64,000 nucleotides of DNA from Flavobacterium fryxellicola. Lineage in GTDB: Bacteria > Bacteroidota > Bacteroidia > Flavobacteriales > Flavobacteriaceae. The DNA lies in assembly GCF_900143245.1 (NCBI RefSeq), contig NZ_FRDK01000002.1:124001-188000 (forward strand). The letters run 5' to 3'. The translations under genes and the position numbers were made by a program. Below the pieces are notes generated by a model. The model was given only the letters and a program-made list of their open reading frames with translations, was not told where the DNA came from and searched no databases. Shown in pieces: positions 26,633 to 34,616 of the stretch; position 1 is the stretch's first letter, and every line of letters starts with the position of its first letter.

Positions 26633-29600
26633 ATGATCCATTTCTTTGAAAACCAAAGCAAAACTGTTTTTGCAGTATACACGAGCGAAAGCGAACTGAC
26701 GAAGCAAACACAAAACGTCCCGACTGCGATCGGGATTTCGGCTCAAGACATTTCAAAACTAAACTGGCTTTTTGCCGACTCAAATAAAATTGAAAAATCC
26801 GTATTGACGGATTTTTTTGTTGGACCTCGTGCCACAATGGTAACCCCTTGGAGTACCAATGCTGTTGAAATAACGCAAAACATGGGTATTACTGGAATCA
26901 TCCGGATTGAGGAATTTCATAGAGTAGCCGAAGATTTTACGGATTTTGACCCGATGCTTTCCCAAAAATATACGGAATTAAATCAGGAAATTTTCACGAT
27001 CCGCGTGCAACCGCAACCTATTCTGAATATTGAAGACATTGATGGCTACAACAAGAAAGAAGGCTTGGCATTAAGTTCTGAGGAAGTGGAATACCTAGAT
27101 AATTTAGCTGTAAAATTAAAAAGAAAATTAACCGATTCTGAGATATTTGGCTTTTCCCAAGCCAATTCAGAACACTGTCGTCATAAAATTTTTAACGGAA
27201 CATTTGTTATTGATGGCGAAGAAAAAGAAACATCTCTTTTCAAATTAATCAAAAAAACATCTCAAGAAAACCCGAACGACATTGTTTCAGCATACAAAGA
27301 TAATGTGGCTTTTGTAAAAGGGCCACGAGTGCAACAATTTGCTCCAAAAAGCGCTGATAAAGCTGATTTTTACGAAATCAAGGAATTTGATTCGGTTATT
27401 TCGTTAAAAGCAGAAACACATAATTTTCCAACCACCGTTGAGCCGTTCAATGGCGCTGCAACAGGTTCTGGCGGAGAAATTCGCGACCGTTTAGCAGGTG
27501 GACAAGGTTCGTTACCATTAGCTGGAACTGCAGTTTATATGACTTCATATTCTCGATTGGAAGATCAAGAATCTGTTCAGAGTAAACCTTGGGAACAAGG
27601 AATGGAAGAAAGAAAATGGTTGTATCAAACACCAATGGACATTTTGATCAAAGCCTCAAATGGAGCTTCTGATTTTGGAAACAAATTTGGACAACCGCTT
27701 ATTACAGGTTCTGTTTTAACTTTCGAACATCAAGAAAACAATCGCAAAATTGGTTACGACAAAGTCATCATGCAAGCGGGAGGAATTGGATACGGAAAAT
27801 TAGATCAAGCAATTAAGAAAAAACCACAAGAAGGCGATAAAATTGTTATCCTAGGCGGAGAAAATTATAGAATCGGAATGGGTGGTGCTGCGGTTTCCTC
27901 TGCAGATACTGGCGCTTTTGGTTCGGGAATTGAGTTGAATGCGATTCAGCGTTCGAACCCAGAAATGCAAAAACGGGCTGCTAATGCCATTCGTGGTTTG
28001 GTGGAAAGCGACCATAACCCCATTGTTTCCATTCACGATCACGGCGCTGGTGGACATTTAAACTGTCTTTCAGAATTAGTGGAAGAAACCGGTGGATTAA
28101 TTGATTTAGATAAATTGCCTGTGGGCGATCCTACCCTTTCGGCAAAAGAAATCATTGGTAACGAATCTCAAGAAAGAATGGGATTAGTTATTGGTCAAAA
28201 AGATATTGCTTTGTTACAAAGAGTGGCCGATAGAGAGCGTTCTCCTATGTACCAAGTAGGCGATGTAACAGGCGACCACCGTTTTACTTTCGCTTCAAAA
28301 TCTACTGCTGCTAAACCGATGGATTATGCTTTGGAAGATTTCTTTGGAAGTTCTCCAAAAACGGTAATGAATGATAAAACAATTACTTACAATTATCCTG
28401 CTTTAAAATATGATGTAAAAAATATTTCTACCTATTTAAAGCAAGTTTTACAACTAGAAGCCGTAGCCTGTAAAGACTGGTTGACCAATAAAGTGGATCG
28501 TTGTGTGGGCGGAAAAGTAGCCAAACAACAAACAGCTGGACCGTTACAATTGCCTTTGAATAATTGTGGTGTAATGGCTTTGGATTATCAAGGAATTGAA
28601 GGCATTGCGACTTCTATAGGTCACGCCCCTATTTCAGCTTTAATTGACCCTGTTGCAGGAAGTAGAAATGCGATTGCCGAATCATTATCGAATATTGTTT
28701 GGGCACCAATTAAAGGAGGTTTGGACGGTATTTCCCTTTCGGCTAACTGGATGTGGGCTTGTAAAAATGAAGGTGAAGACGCCCGTCTGTATGCAGCAGT
28801 AGAGGGTTGTTCGGATTTTGCAATAGAATTGGGAATCAATATTCCAACAGGAAAAGATTCGCTTTCGATGAAACAAAAATATCCAAATGACGAAGTGATT
28901 GCGCCGGGAACGGTAATTATTTCGGCAGGTGGGAACTGCATCGATATTAGAAAAGTAGTAGAGCCAGTTCTTCAAAAAGACGGTGGTTCTATATATTACA
29001 TCAATTTATCGCAAGACGAATTCAAATTAGGAGGCTCTTCCTTTGCACAAACCTTGAACGCCATTGGAAATGAAACACCAACAATCAAAGATGCGGCTTT
29101 CTTTAAAAATGCGTTCAACACCATCCAAGAGTTAATTTTAGACAATCAAATTCTTGCAGGACACGATATAGGAAGCGGTGGTTTGATTACTACGTTATTG
29201 GAAATGTGCTTTGCCGATGTGAATTTAGGTGCAAAAATAGATTGCTCTGTTTTTGAAGAAAAAGATAGCGTTAAATATTTATTCTCTGAAAATATCGGAA
29301 TCGTTTTCCAAGCGAAAGATAATTCTACTATCGAAGCTAAATTAAACGCTACTGGAGTTGCTTTCTATAAATTAGGAAATGCTACGACCGAAGCCACTCT
29401 GGATCTTGGATCTTACAAATTAGATATTATAAAATATAGAGATATTTGGTTTAAAACTTCCTTTTTGTTGGACCAAAAACAATCTAAAAATGGAATGGCT
29501 CAAGTGCGTTTCGATAACTATAAAAACCAACCATTACAGTTTACATTCCCTAAACACTTCACTGGTAAATTACCTGTCACTTCGGGTGCAGCCGAGAGAC

Positions 29601-30343
29601 CAAAAGCAGCTATCATTCGTGAAAAAGGAAGTAATTCTGAGCGTGAAATGGCAAATGCAATGTACTTAGCTGGTTTTGATGTCAAAGACATTCACATGAC
29701 TGATTTGATTTCAGGACGTGAAAACTTAGAAGACATTCAGTTCATTGGAGCTGTTGGAGGTTTCTCTAACTCTGATGTTTTAGGTTCAGCTAAAGGTTGG
29801 GCTGGAGCTTTCAAATACAATGAAAAAGCGAATACTGCCTTGAAAAACTTTTTCAAAAGAGAAGATACGTTATCTGTGGGGATTTGTAACGGCTGTCAAT
29901 TGTTTGTTGAATTGGAATTAATACATTCAGAGCACGAGCAAATGCCAAAGATGTTACACAACGATAGTAACAAACACGAAAGTATTTTTACATCCGTAAC
30001 AGTACAGGAAAATAAATCAGTACTATTGTCTAGTTTAGCTGGAAGCACATTAGGCGTTTGGGTTTCTCACGGTGAAGGTAAATTTGAATTGCCATTAGGT
30101 GAAGAGCATTACAATATTGTAGCTAAATATGCTTATGAAGGCTATCCAGCAAATCCGAATGGATCTCACTATGATGTCGCGATGCTTTGTGATGTGACAG
30201 GCCGCCATTTAGTAATGATGCCGCACATTGAGCGTTCTACTTTTCAATGGAATTGGGCTCATTATCCAAAGGATAGAAACGACGAAGTTTCACCTTGGCA
30301 TGAAGCCTTTGTCAATGCTAAGAAATGGATTGATAAGAAATAA
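26633..30343 (+). CDS. purL: Phosphoribosylformylglycinamidine synthase (PurL)
   Basis: The 1236-residue single-chain FGAM synthase converts FGAR plus glutamine to FGAM in purine synthesis. I start at ATG 26633 (MIHFFENQSKTVFAV). Marks include FGFSQANSEHCRHKIFNG, AETHNFPTTVEPFNGAATGSG, GGAAVSSADTGAFGSG and SIHDHGAGGHLNCLSELVEE. The C-terminal glutaminase has VGICNGCQLFVELE (nucleophile Cys) and MMPHIERSTFQWNWAHYP. Residues about 17-35 (TSESELTKQTQNVPTAIGI) are not what I expect at this place in flavobacterial PurL and are encoded by repeat-like DNA; see findings. The catalytic parts are intact, so the enzyme should work. Confidence 0.95.
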   Translation: MIHFFENQSKTVFAVYTSESELTKQTQNVPTAIGISAQDISKLNWLFADSNKIEKSVLTDFFVGPRATMVTPWSTNAVEITQNMGITGIIRIEEFHRVAEDFTDFDPMLSQKYTELNQEIFTIRVQPQPILNIEDIDGYNKKEGLALSSEEVEYLDNLAVKLKRKLTDSEIFGFSQANSEHCRHKIFNGTFVIDGEEKETSLFKLIKKTSQENPNDIVSAYKDNVAFVKGPRVQQFAPKSADKADFYEIKEFDSVISLKAETHNFPTTVEPFNGAATGSGGEIRDRLAGGQGSLPLAGTAVYMTSYSRLEDQESVQSKPWEQGMEERKWLYQTPMDILIKASNGASDFGNKFGQPLITGSVLTFEHQENNRKIGYDKVIMQAGGIGYGKLDQAIKKKPQEGDKIVILGGENYRIGMGGAAVSSADTGAFGSGIELNAIQRSNPEMQKRAANAIRGLVESDHNPIVSIHDHGAGGHLNCLSELVEETGGLIDLDKLPVGDPTLSAKEIIGNESQERMGLVIGQKDIALLQRVADRERSPMYQVGDVTGDHRFTFASKSTAAKPMDYALEDFFGSSPKTVMNDKTITYNYPALKYDVKNISTYLKQVLQLEAVACKDWLTNKVDRCVGGKVAKQQTAGPLQLPLNNCGVMALDYQGIEGIATSIGHAPISALIDPVAGSRNAIAESLSNIVWAPIKGGLDGISLSANWMWACKNEGEDARLYAAVEGCSDFAIELGINIPTGKDSLSMKQKYPNDEVIAPGTVIISAGGNCIDIRKVVEPVLQKDGGSIYYINLSQDEFKLGGSSFAQTLNAIGNETPTIKDAAFFKNAFNTIQELILDNQILAGHDIGSGGLITTLLEMCFADVNLGAKIDCSVFEEKDSVKYLFSENIGIVFQAKDNSTIEAKLNATGVAFYKLGNATTEATLDLGSYKLDIIKYRDIWFKTSFLLDQKQSKNGMAQVRFDNYKNQPLQFTFPKHFTGKLPVTSGAAERPKAAIIREKGSNSEREMANAMYLAGFDVKDIHMTDLISGRENLEDIQFIGAVGGFSNSDVLGSAKGWAGAFKYNEKANTALKNFFKREDTLSVGICNGCQLFVELELIHSEHEQMPKMLHNDSNKHESIFTSVTVQENKSVLLSSLAGSTLGVWVSHGEGKFELPLGEEHYNIVAKYAYEGYPANPNGSHYDVAMLCDVTGRHLVMMPHIERSTFQWNWAHYPKDRNDEVSPWHEAFVNAKKWIDKK
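26681..26740 (+). repeat. Repeat-like insertion inside purL coding sequence
   Basis: It contains ACGAGCGAAAGCGAACTG (26681-26698), matched with one change in the marR gene (45851-45868). A hairpin follows: TCCCGA (26718-26723), loop CTGCGA, TCGGGA (26730-26735). It is GC-rich compared with its surroundings and keeps the reading frame. Confidence 0.55.
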
Positions 30344-30362
30344 TTTTTTTTCAAAATACCAA

Positions 30363-30390
30363 AAGCGTTCTCGAAAGAGAGCGTTTTTTT
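30363..30390 (+). terminator. purL terminator
   Basis: A 10-bp stem (with G-T pairs) AAGCGTTCTC / GAGAGCGTTT around a GAAA tetraloop, then a T-run. Confidence 0.88.
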
Positions 30391-30597
30391 ATAGAAATAT
30401 ATTTGCACATTTAACACTAAACAATCCCAACTTGAAAAAAGGAAACGCAAAAGAGCACAAGGATTTTATTATATAAAGGATTTTTTACATTTTGTAACAA
30501 TAAGCCTTCAGGATAAATATTGTGTTTCAATATACTTGGGAAAAGGTTGCGAGCAGTCTATCCAGTTTAAAATGGACACCCATCAAATGGTATAAAA

Positions 30598-31548
30598 TCA
30601 AACCGTCAGTGTTTCAACAATTGCGGCAACGGGTCGTATTGCAACCGTGTTTTCGATGGTAGGACCAGCCACCCAAACTGTTTTGTAGGTCACTTCGGTA
30701 GCTGCTTTGGTAACGGCATTAGATCCTAAGAGATAGCGAATCATTTTTACCCACTTTTTCAGACTTTTATTCTTGCTCAAAGTTCTTTCGATCCAAGATT
30801 GCTTCGTTCCCACTTTTTGAACGTAAGGTGTATTGATCACCGTGCAAGGTGTGCCAGATATTTTCTCAGTTAGAACAATATCTTTAGCACCATAATCAAC
30901 GCAAGCTTGTTTGTACTCTTCAGAAACACCTGATTCGATTGAGGCTATAAATGGACTACCTACAGATACGCCTACTGCACCATACCGTAACATTTGATCT
31001 AAATCCGTTTTATTACTCACGCCACCTGCGGAAATAACTGGCAATGTCGTGTTCACATTCAACTCCTTTATTAAATTTTCTGGCGAATGATTTCCTCTAT
31101 GTCCTCCAGCCAAATTATTAACTGCAATTAAAGCATCGGCACCCAAACTTTCAACTTTTTTGGCGAAAGCCAAATCGGTAACATCACAAAAAACTTTGAT
31201 TCCTACTTTATGTGCGGCACTAATAGTTTCTGCGGGTGAACCTAAAGAAGTGATTATAAAATCTACTTTCTCGGCGCATAAAACAGCTAATTGGTCTTTG
31301 TATTTTATATTGGATTTATTGACAATCAAATTATATCCAAAACTACCACCGGGAACTTTAGCAGCTCTAAGCTCCACAATTGAAGCGCGTAATTCCTCTA
31401 ATGTTCTGTAATTTAAAGCGGGTATACAACCTGCCACACCTGCTTTCATTCCTTCAATTACCATTTTAGTATTCGAAACCAGAAACATGGGAGCCATTAT
31501 CAGCGGTCTGTCAATGTTTAAAAGAGAGCTTAGCGTGGGCTTTATCAT
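30598..31548 (-). CDS. Nitronate monooxygenase / 2-nitropropane dioxygenase family FMN enzyme
   Basis: I start at 31548 (MIKPTLSSLL, 316 residues), not at 31572. The TIM-barrel FMN protein begins with RPLIMAPMFLVSNTKMV. It continues with GCIPALNYRTLEEL, SLGSPAET, NNLAGGHRGNHSPENL (the AGGHRG phosphate-binding region) and PVISAGGVSNKTDLDQMLRYGAVGVSVGSPF. The family oxidises alkyl nitronates, but members also include enoyl-ACP reductase-like enzymes (FabK). The exact substrate is not certain. It stands downstream of the LysR gene on the same strand with a 221-base gap. Confidence 0.85.
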   Translation of the reverse strand: MIKPTLSSLLNIDRPLIMAPMFLVSNTKMVIEGMKAGVAGCIPALNYRTLEELRASIVELRAAKVPGGSFGYNLIVNKSNIKYKDQLAVLCAEKVDFIITSLGSPAETISAAHKVGIKVFCDVTDLAFAKKVESLGADALIAVNNLAGGHRGNHSPENLIKELNVNTTLPVISAGGVSNKTDLDQMLRYGAVGVSVGSPFIASIESGVSEEYKQACVDYGAKDIVLTEKISGTPCTVINTPYVQKVGTKQSWIERTLSKNKSLKKWVKMIRYLLGSNAVTKAATEVTYKTVWVAGPTIENTVAIRPVAAIVETLTV

Positions 31549-31769
31549 TACTTTAAATTTTAGTTGAAACAAATATAAGTAAACATACTATGCGTGCCTA
31601 CTATTTACCGTTATATCATTCCAATGAAGGACTTACTAGTTCACAAAAATAAAACTGGTATCGTTTTAAAAAAGTATTTAAAACTAATTTGTACTTGTAA
31701 AACACTTTAACACTAGTACTATGAAACCTGTAAATCATTTATTATATAATTTGAAAAATGGCTTAAACA

Positions 31770-32693
31770 CTAATAATGCTCGTACCAATTGAATTTTTCT
31801 TTAACAATATTGTCCTTTTCTTTATTCATATATTCTAAGAGTGCAGCAGCTACTGGACCATGTTTTTTTCCTTTTAGCCATATCAAACTCCAGGTTGTTT
31901 TAATGGGTAACCCTTTAAAAGGAATAATTTGCAGTTCCTGATTGGATAACTCATTTTTGATTCCAATCAAAGGCATAATAGAACATCCTAATCCTGCTAT
32001 CACCGCTTGCTTGACTGCTTCATTAGAAGTAAGTTCCATTTTTTTTTGAATAACAACAGCATTTCGCTCGATAAAACGTTCCATGGTTTGGCGCGTGCCA
32101 GACCCTTTTTCCCTATAAATTAGCGGAATATCTTTGAATATCTCATTTAAATTTGTAGCCCGTTTAAATTCTGTTTTAGAATCACCGACCAAATATAATT
32201 TATTTTGAAGCAAATCTAATTTTTCAATATTTAAAGTCGTAGGTAAAACAGACACCAAGGCAAAATCTACTTCATTTTTTTCCAAACTAGTAATCACTCC
32301 ACTTTTATTGGTTACATCCATTTGCAATTCGATGCCGGAATGTTCTTTGATAAAATCTGCTAAGAAGAATGGCATGATATATTTGCCTGTCGAAACAATA
32401 GAAATTTTTAACCGGCCAGTTAATTGCCCCTTGTACGCCATCGTTTTAAAATTAATGGCCTCGACTTGATTTATTATTTTTTCTGCAACCTCAGCAATTT
32501 CATTTCCAAAATCGGTCACATACAACCTTCTACCTACCACTTCGGTTAAGGGAATGTCAAATTGATCTTGAAAATTTTTGAGCTGAATAGATACCGCAGG
32601 TTGTGTTAGGTGCAACTCTTCGGACGCTTTTGTGACGCTCTGCGTTTTTACAACCTTTAAAAATATCTGAAGTTGATGTAAAGTATAATTCAT
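31770..32693 (-). CDS. LysR family transcriptional regulator, candidate inorganic-carbon regulator
   Basis: The 307-residue product has an N-terminal winged HTH (HQLQIFLKVVKTQSVTKASE, then LHLTQPAVSIQLKNFQDQF). A periplasmic-binding-protein-like effector domain runs from about 90: LKISIVSTGKYIMPFFLADF, VDFALVSVLPTTLNIE, LIYREKGSGTRQTMERFI. This resembles the CbbR/CmpR/CysB-type regulators of autotrophic and carbon-uptake genes, though those names cannot be told apart by eye. It is divergent from the SbtA-type transporter cluster. Its own promoter contains an ATAAAT-N4-ATTTAT dyad that recurs upstream of the isocitrate dehydrogenase gene, which suggests autoregulation plus control of both loci. 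Confidence 0.9.
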   Translation of the reverse strand: MNYTLHQLQIFLKVVKTQSVTKASEELHLTQPAVSIQLKNFQDQFDIPLTEVVGRRLYVTDFGNEIAEVAEKIINQVEAINFKTMAYKGQLTGRLKISIVSTGKYIMPFFLADFIKEHSGIELQMDVTNKSGVITSLEKNEVDFALVSVLPTTLNIEKLDLLQNKLYLVGDSKTEFKRATNLNEIFKDIPLIYREKGSGTRQTMERFIERNAVVIQKKMELTSNEAVKQAVIAGLGCSIMPLIGIKNELSNQELQIIPFKGLPIKTTWSLIWLKGKKHGPVAAALLEYMNKEKDNIVKEKFNWYEHY

Positions 32694-32707
32694 AAATTTA
32701 TTTAATG

Positions 32708-32744
32708 ATTAGTATTGCAAATATAAATAAAAATTTATGAACAA
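32708..32744 (-). promoter_or_regulatory. lysR promoter with embedded operator dyad
   Basis: On the minus strand TTG (32744-32742) and TATATTTG (32725-32718) are 16 bases apart, slightly short of the usual spacing. The dyad ATAAAT-AAAA-ATTTAT (32723-32738) lies in the spacer and touches the -7 element. The 22 bases 32718-32739 recur exactly at 59692-59713. ATTAGTATTGCAAA (32708-32721) recurs at 33055-33068. Confidence 0.6.
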
Positions 32745-32848
32745 AAATACTCAAATTTGCTGTTATAAAAGAGGCGACTCTTTTACATAGACAACAAAGT
32801 ATTTTAGTACGATTATTTTTGAAATGAAAAACAAAAAATTATAAAAAA

Positions 32849-32880
32849 GGAATTGCCGCACGCAGGCGTGCGCTGGAATT
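32849..32880. repeat. GC-rich hairpin bounded by GGAATT direct repeats
   Basis: GCACGC (32858-32863) and GCGTGC (32866-32871) form a tight hairpin, bounded by GGAATT at 32849-32854 and 32875-32880, in an otherwise AT-rich intergenic region. Confidence 0.5.
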
Positions 32881-33054
32881 TGCTCTATACCATTTACTTT
32901 TCTAATATTTTGAATTAGTAACCAAATAATAGGATTTTAATGATGCATGTAGGTGCTTATGACATTCGCTTAACTTTTTGAAAAATTATAAGTTAAGCGA
33001 AGTAATTCCACTTCATAAAGCAAAATAACCTTAAAAATCACAAATCATAAAAAA

Positions 33055-33117
33055 ATTAGTATTGCAAACCATAGCGTTTACGCCACTTGACAATTCTCTT
33101 GCGTACTGCTACTTTTC
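33055..33117 (+). promoter_or_regulatory. Candidate promoter and LysR half-site of the sbtA cluster
   Basis: ATTAGTATTGCAAA (33055-33068) copies part of the lysR promoter. Downstream TTG (33087-33089) and TACTTTTC (33110-33117, last base off consensus) are 20 bases apart. The shared 14-mer would sit near -60, where LysR activators usually bind. The first ORF starts only 9 bases after the -7 element. Confidence 0.4.
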
Positions 33118-33125
33118 CATAAAAA

Positions 33126-33296
33126 ATGAGACTAACAAAATCAACTTTTAAAATAATGCTCTGGACTGCCGTTTTAATTTCAGCTCTAGTAATCACCATA
33201 TTAATTGACGAGTTACTAGCTACGCAGCTTTCACAATCAAAAATTATTATTGCCCTGTAACTTTATTATCAATTCTATCAATTAACAACAAATAAA
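33126..33296 (+). CDS. Small single-pass membrane protein (tandem copy 1)
   Basis: A 56-residue ORF: MRLTKSTFKIMLWTAVLISA, then LVITILIDELLATQLSQSK and a short polar tail. One hydrophobic helix is evident. It matches the next ORF at both protein and DNA level (M[RK]LT[KR]S, then MLWT[AT]VLI, then a Asp-containing ILIDELL / QLDDLIL), so the two are a tandem duplication. The reading frames agree, which argues for real genes. No known family. It is the first gene after the putative promoter of the SbtA cluster; the very short leader is a caution. Confidence 0.55.
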
Positions 33297-33310
33297 TCCC
33301 ACGATAAAAC

Positions 33311-33526
33311 ATGAAACTAACACGATCTTTTTTGATGCTAATGCTCTGGACTACGGTTTTAATTATAGCTATAATGAGCACAATTCAGCTTGATGATTTA
33401 ATATTGAGCGAACTATCTTATGGCATAATTTTCATAGCGCTATTAAACCTTATTCGTTTACCATCCTGTAACACTATTAAACCAATTTTCACAAATGGAA
33501 AAAATCCAAAAAATTCAATTGACTAA
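33311..33526 (+). CDS. Small membrane protein (tandem copy 2)
   Basis: The 71-residue product begins MKLTRSFLMLMLWTTVLIIA, with a second hydrophobic stretch YGIIFIALLNLI. It is a paralogue of the 56-residue protein 15 bases upstream; both share the MLWT-VLI core. Its last 32 bases overlap the start of the next gene in another frame, suggesting translational coupling. Function unknown. Position at the head of the cluster would suit an accessory membrane peptide of the transporter, but that is only inference. Confidence 0.6.
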   Translation: MKLTRSFLMLMLWTTVLIIAIMSTIQLDDLILSELSYGIIFIALLNLIRLPSCNTIKPIFTNGKNPKNSID

Positions 33527-33770
33527 AGGGTCATTCACAAATGAAGAAGCCAAAGAAGTTTTATTTAATCTGATCAACACAAAAATTAATTTTCATAACC
33601 TCAAAAACTTTAGCTCTGATATACGATCAGGAACAGCTGACGAAGCGGGTTTAAAAAGAGTAATAGAACTCACGGAAGCGAAAGCAACTATAGATCAAAT
33701 TATAAGTTACGCTACTAAAGAAAATCTAAAAATAAAAATAGATACTGATATTTTGATTACAATTGAATAA
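33495..33770 (+). CDS. Unknown 91-aa protein, paralogue of 61217-61459
   Basis: A small soluble protein: IQLTKGSFTNEEAKEVLF, then LINTKINFHNLK, a helical middle and a C-terminal strand NLKIKIDTDILITIE. The ends match the 80-residue protein at 61217 (I-L-x-x-G-x-F-x-x-x-EA-x-E, K-I-x-FH, and VKIK..I.IE), while the middle differs. I know no family for it. It ends 3 bases before the DUF6671 gene, so it belongs to that operon. Because both copies sit beside genes linked to the same putative LysR regulon, an accessory or signalling role is plausible. Confidence 0.75.
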   Translation: MEKIQKIQLTKGSFTNEEAKEVLFNLINTKINFHNLKNFSSDIRSGTADEAGLKRVIELTEAKATIDQIISYATKENLKIKIDTDILITIE

Positions 33771-33773
33771 CAC

Positions 33774-34610
33774 ATGTTCGCAGAAAGAAAGTTACTCATT
33801 GCCACTAAGCACGAGAAAGAAAAAGTAATAGCTCCCCTATTTGAAAAAGAACTAGGTGTTCACTGTTTTGTTATTTCAGACTTTGATTCGGATTTACTTG
33901 GAACATTCACTGGCGAAATAGAACGCAAGGACGATCCTATTACAACAGTTAGAAATAAATGCTTGACGGCCTTGGCGCTCACAGATTGCGACATGGTAAT
34001 CGCTAGCGAAGGTTCCTTTGGACCTCATCCCTCCCTTTTTTTTGCTCACGCCAATGATGAAATAGTTCTATTCCTTGACAAAAAAAATAAGATAGAAATT
34101 ATTGCCCGAGAATTGAGTCTCGAAACGAACTTTAATGGAGCTGAGATTAATACTGAATTACAATTAAGGGAATTTGCTGAAAAAGTGAATTTTCCTTCCC
34201 ATGGTTTAATTGTAAAAAAAACAAAGGATGATTGTACAGAAGTTGAAAAAGGAATCACAGATTGGGAAACCCTAAACATCATTTTTCAAAAATTCATACA
34301 GCGATTTGGCATGGCTTACATTGAAACGGATATGCGGGCAATGTACAACCCAACCCGAATGAAAGTAATTGAGAAGGCTACCAAAAAACTCATCGAAAAA
34401 ATACAATCTTGTTGCCCAGCATGCTTTACACCAGGATTTGGAATTACCGATGCTACACCAGGTTTACCCTGCGATTTGTGCCATTGTGCCACTCGATCAA
34501 CTTTAAGCTATATTTACACCTGTCAGAAATGCTCTTTTACAAAAGAAGACAAATTTCCAAATAAAAAATTAACTGAAGATCCAATGTATTGTGATTTTTG
34601 CAACCCCTAA
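33774..34610 (+). CDS. DUF6671 family protein with C-terminal zinc ribbon
   Basis: The 278-residue product opens MFAERKLLIATKHEKEKVIA. It has VISDFDSDLLGTFTGEIERK and DMVIASEGSFGPHPSLFFAHANDE, the pattern I associate with DUF6671. The C-terminus (from about 220) is cysteine-rich, CCPAC, CDLCHC, CQKC and CDFC, and should bind one or two zinc ions like a rubredoxin or zinc-ribbon knuckle. Function unknown. It is sandwiched with 3- and 6-base gaps between the 91-aa protein and the Sua5-like protein, so it is in the same operon. Nucleotide or RNA binding is possible but unproven. Confidence 0.7.
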   Translation: MFAERKLLIATKHEKEKVIAPLFEKELGVHCFVISDFDSDLLGTFTGEIERKDDPITTVRNKCLTALALTDCDMVIASEGSFGPHPSLFFAHANDEIVLFLDKKNKIEIIARELSLETNFNGAEINTELQLREFAEKVNFPSHGLIVKKTKDDCTEVEKGITDWETLNIIFQKFIQRFGMAYIETDMRAMYNPTRMKVIEKATKKLIEKIQSCCPACFTPGFGITDATPGLPCDLCHCATRSTLSYIYTCQKCSFTKEDKFPNKKLTEDPMYCDFCNP

Positions 34611-34616
34611 TAAATT

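Noticed and set aside
28416..28437. 19-base match between purL and the region near 52020 (AAAAATATTTCTACCTATT)
   Set aside because: AT-rich, one site inside conserved purL codons, no structure; best explained by chance.
28621..28975. Two overlapping minus-strand ORFs inside purL
   Set aside because: Antisense shadows of conserved PurL codons; no recognisable protein.
33495..33770. SbtB (PII-like) identity for the 91-aa protein near sbtA
   Set aside because: No PII-type T-loop or nucleotide-binding motif is visible and it is shorter than known SbtB.
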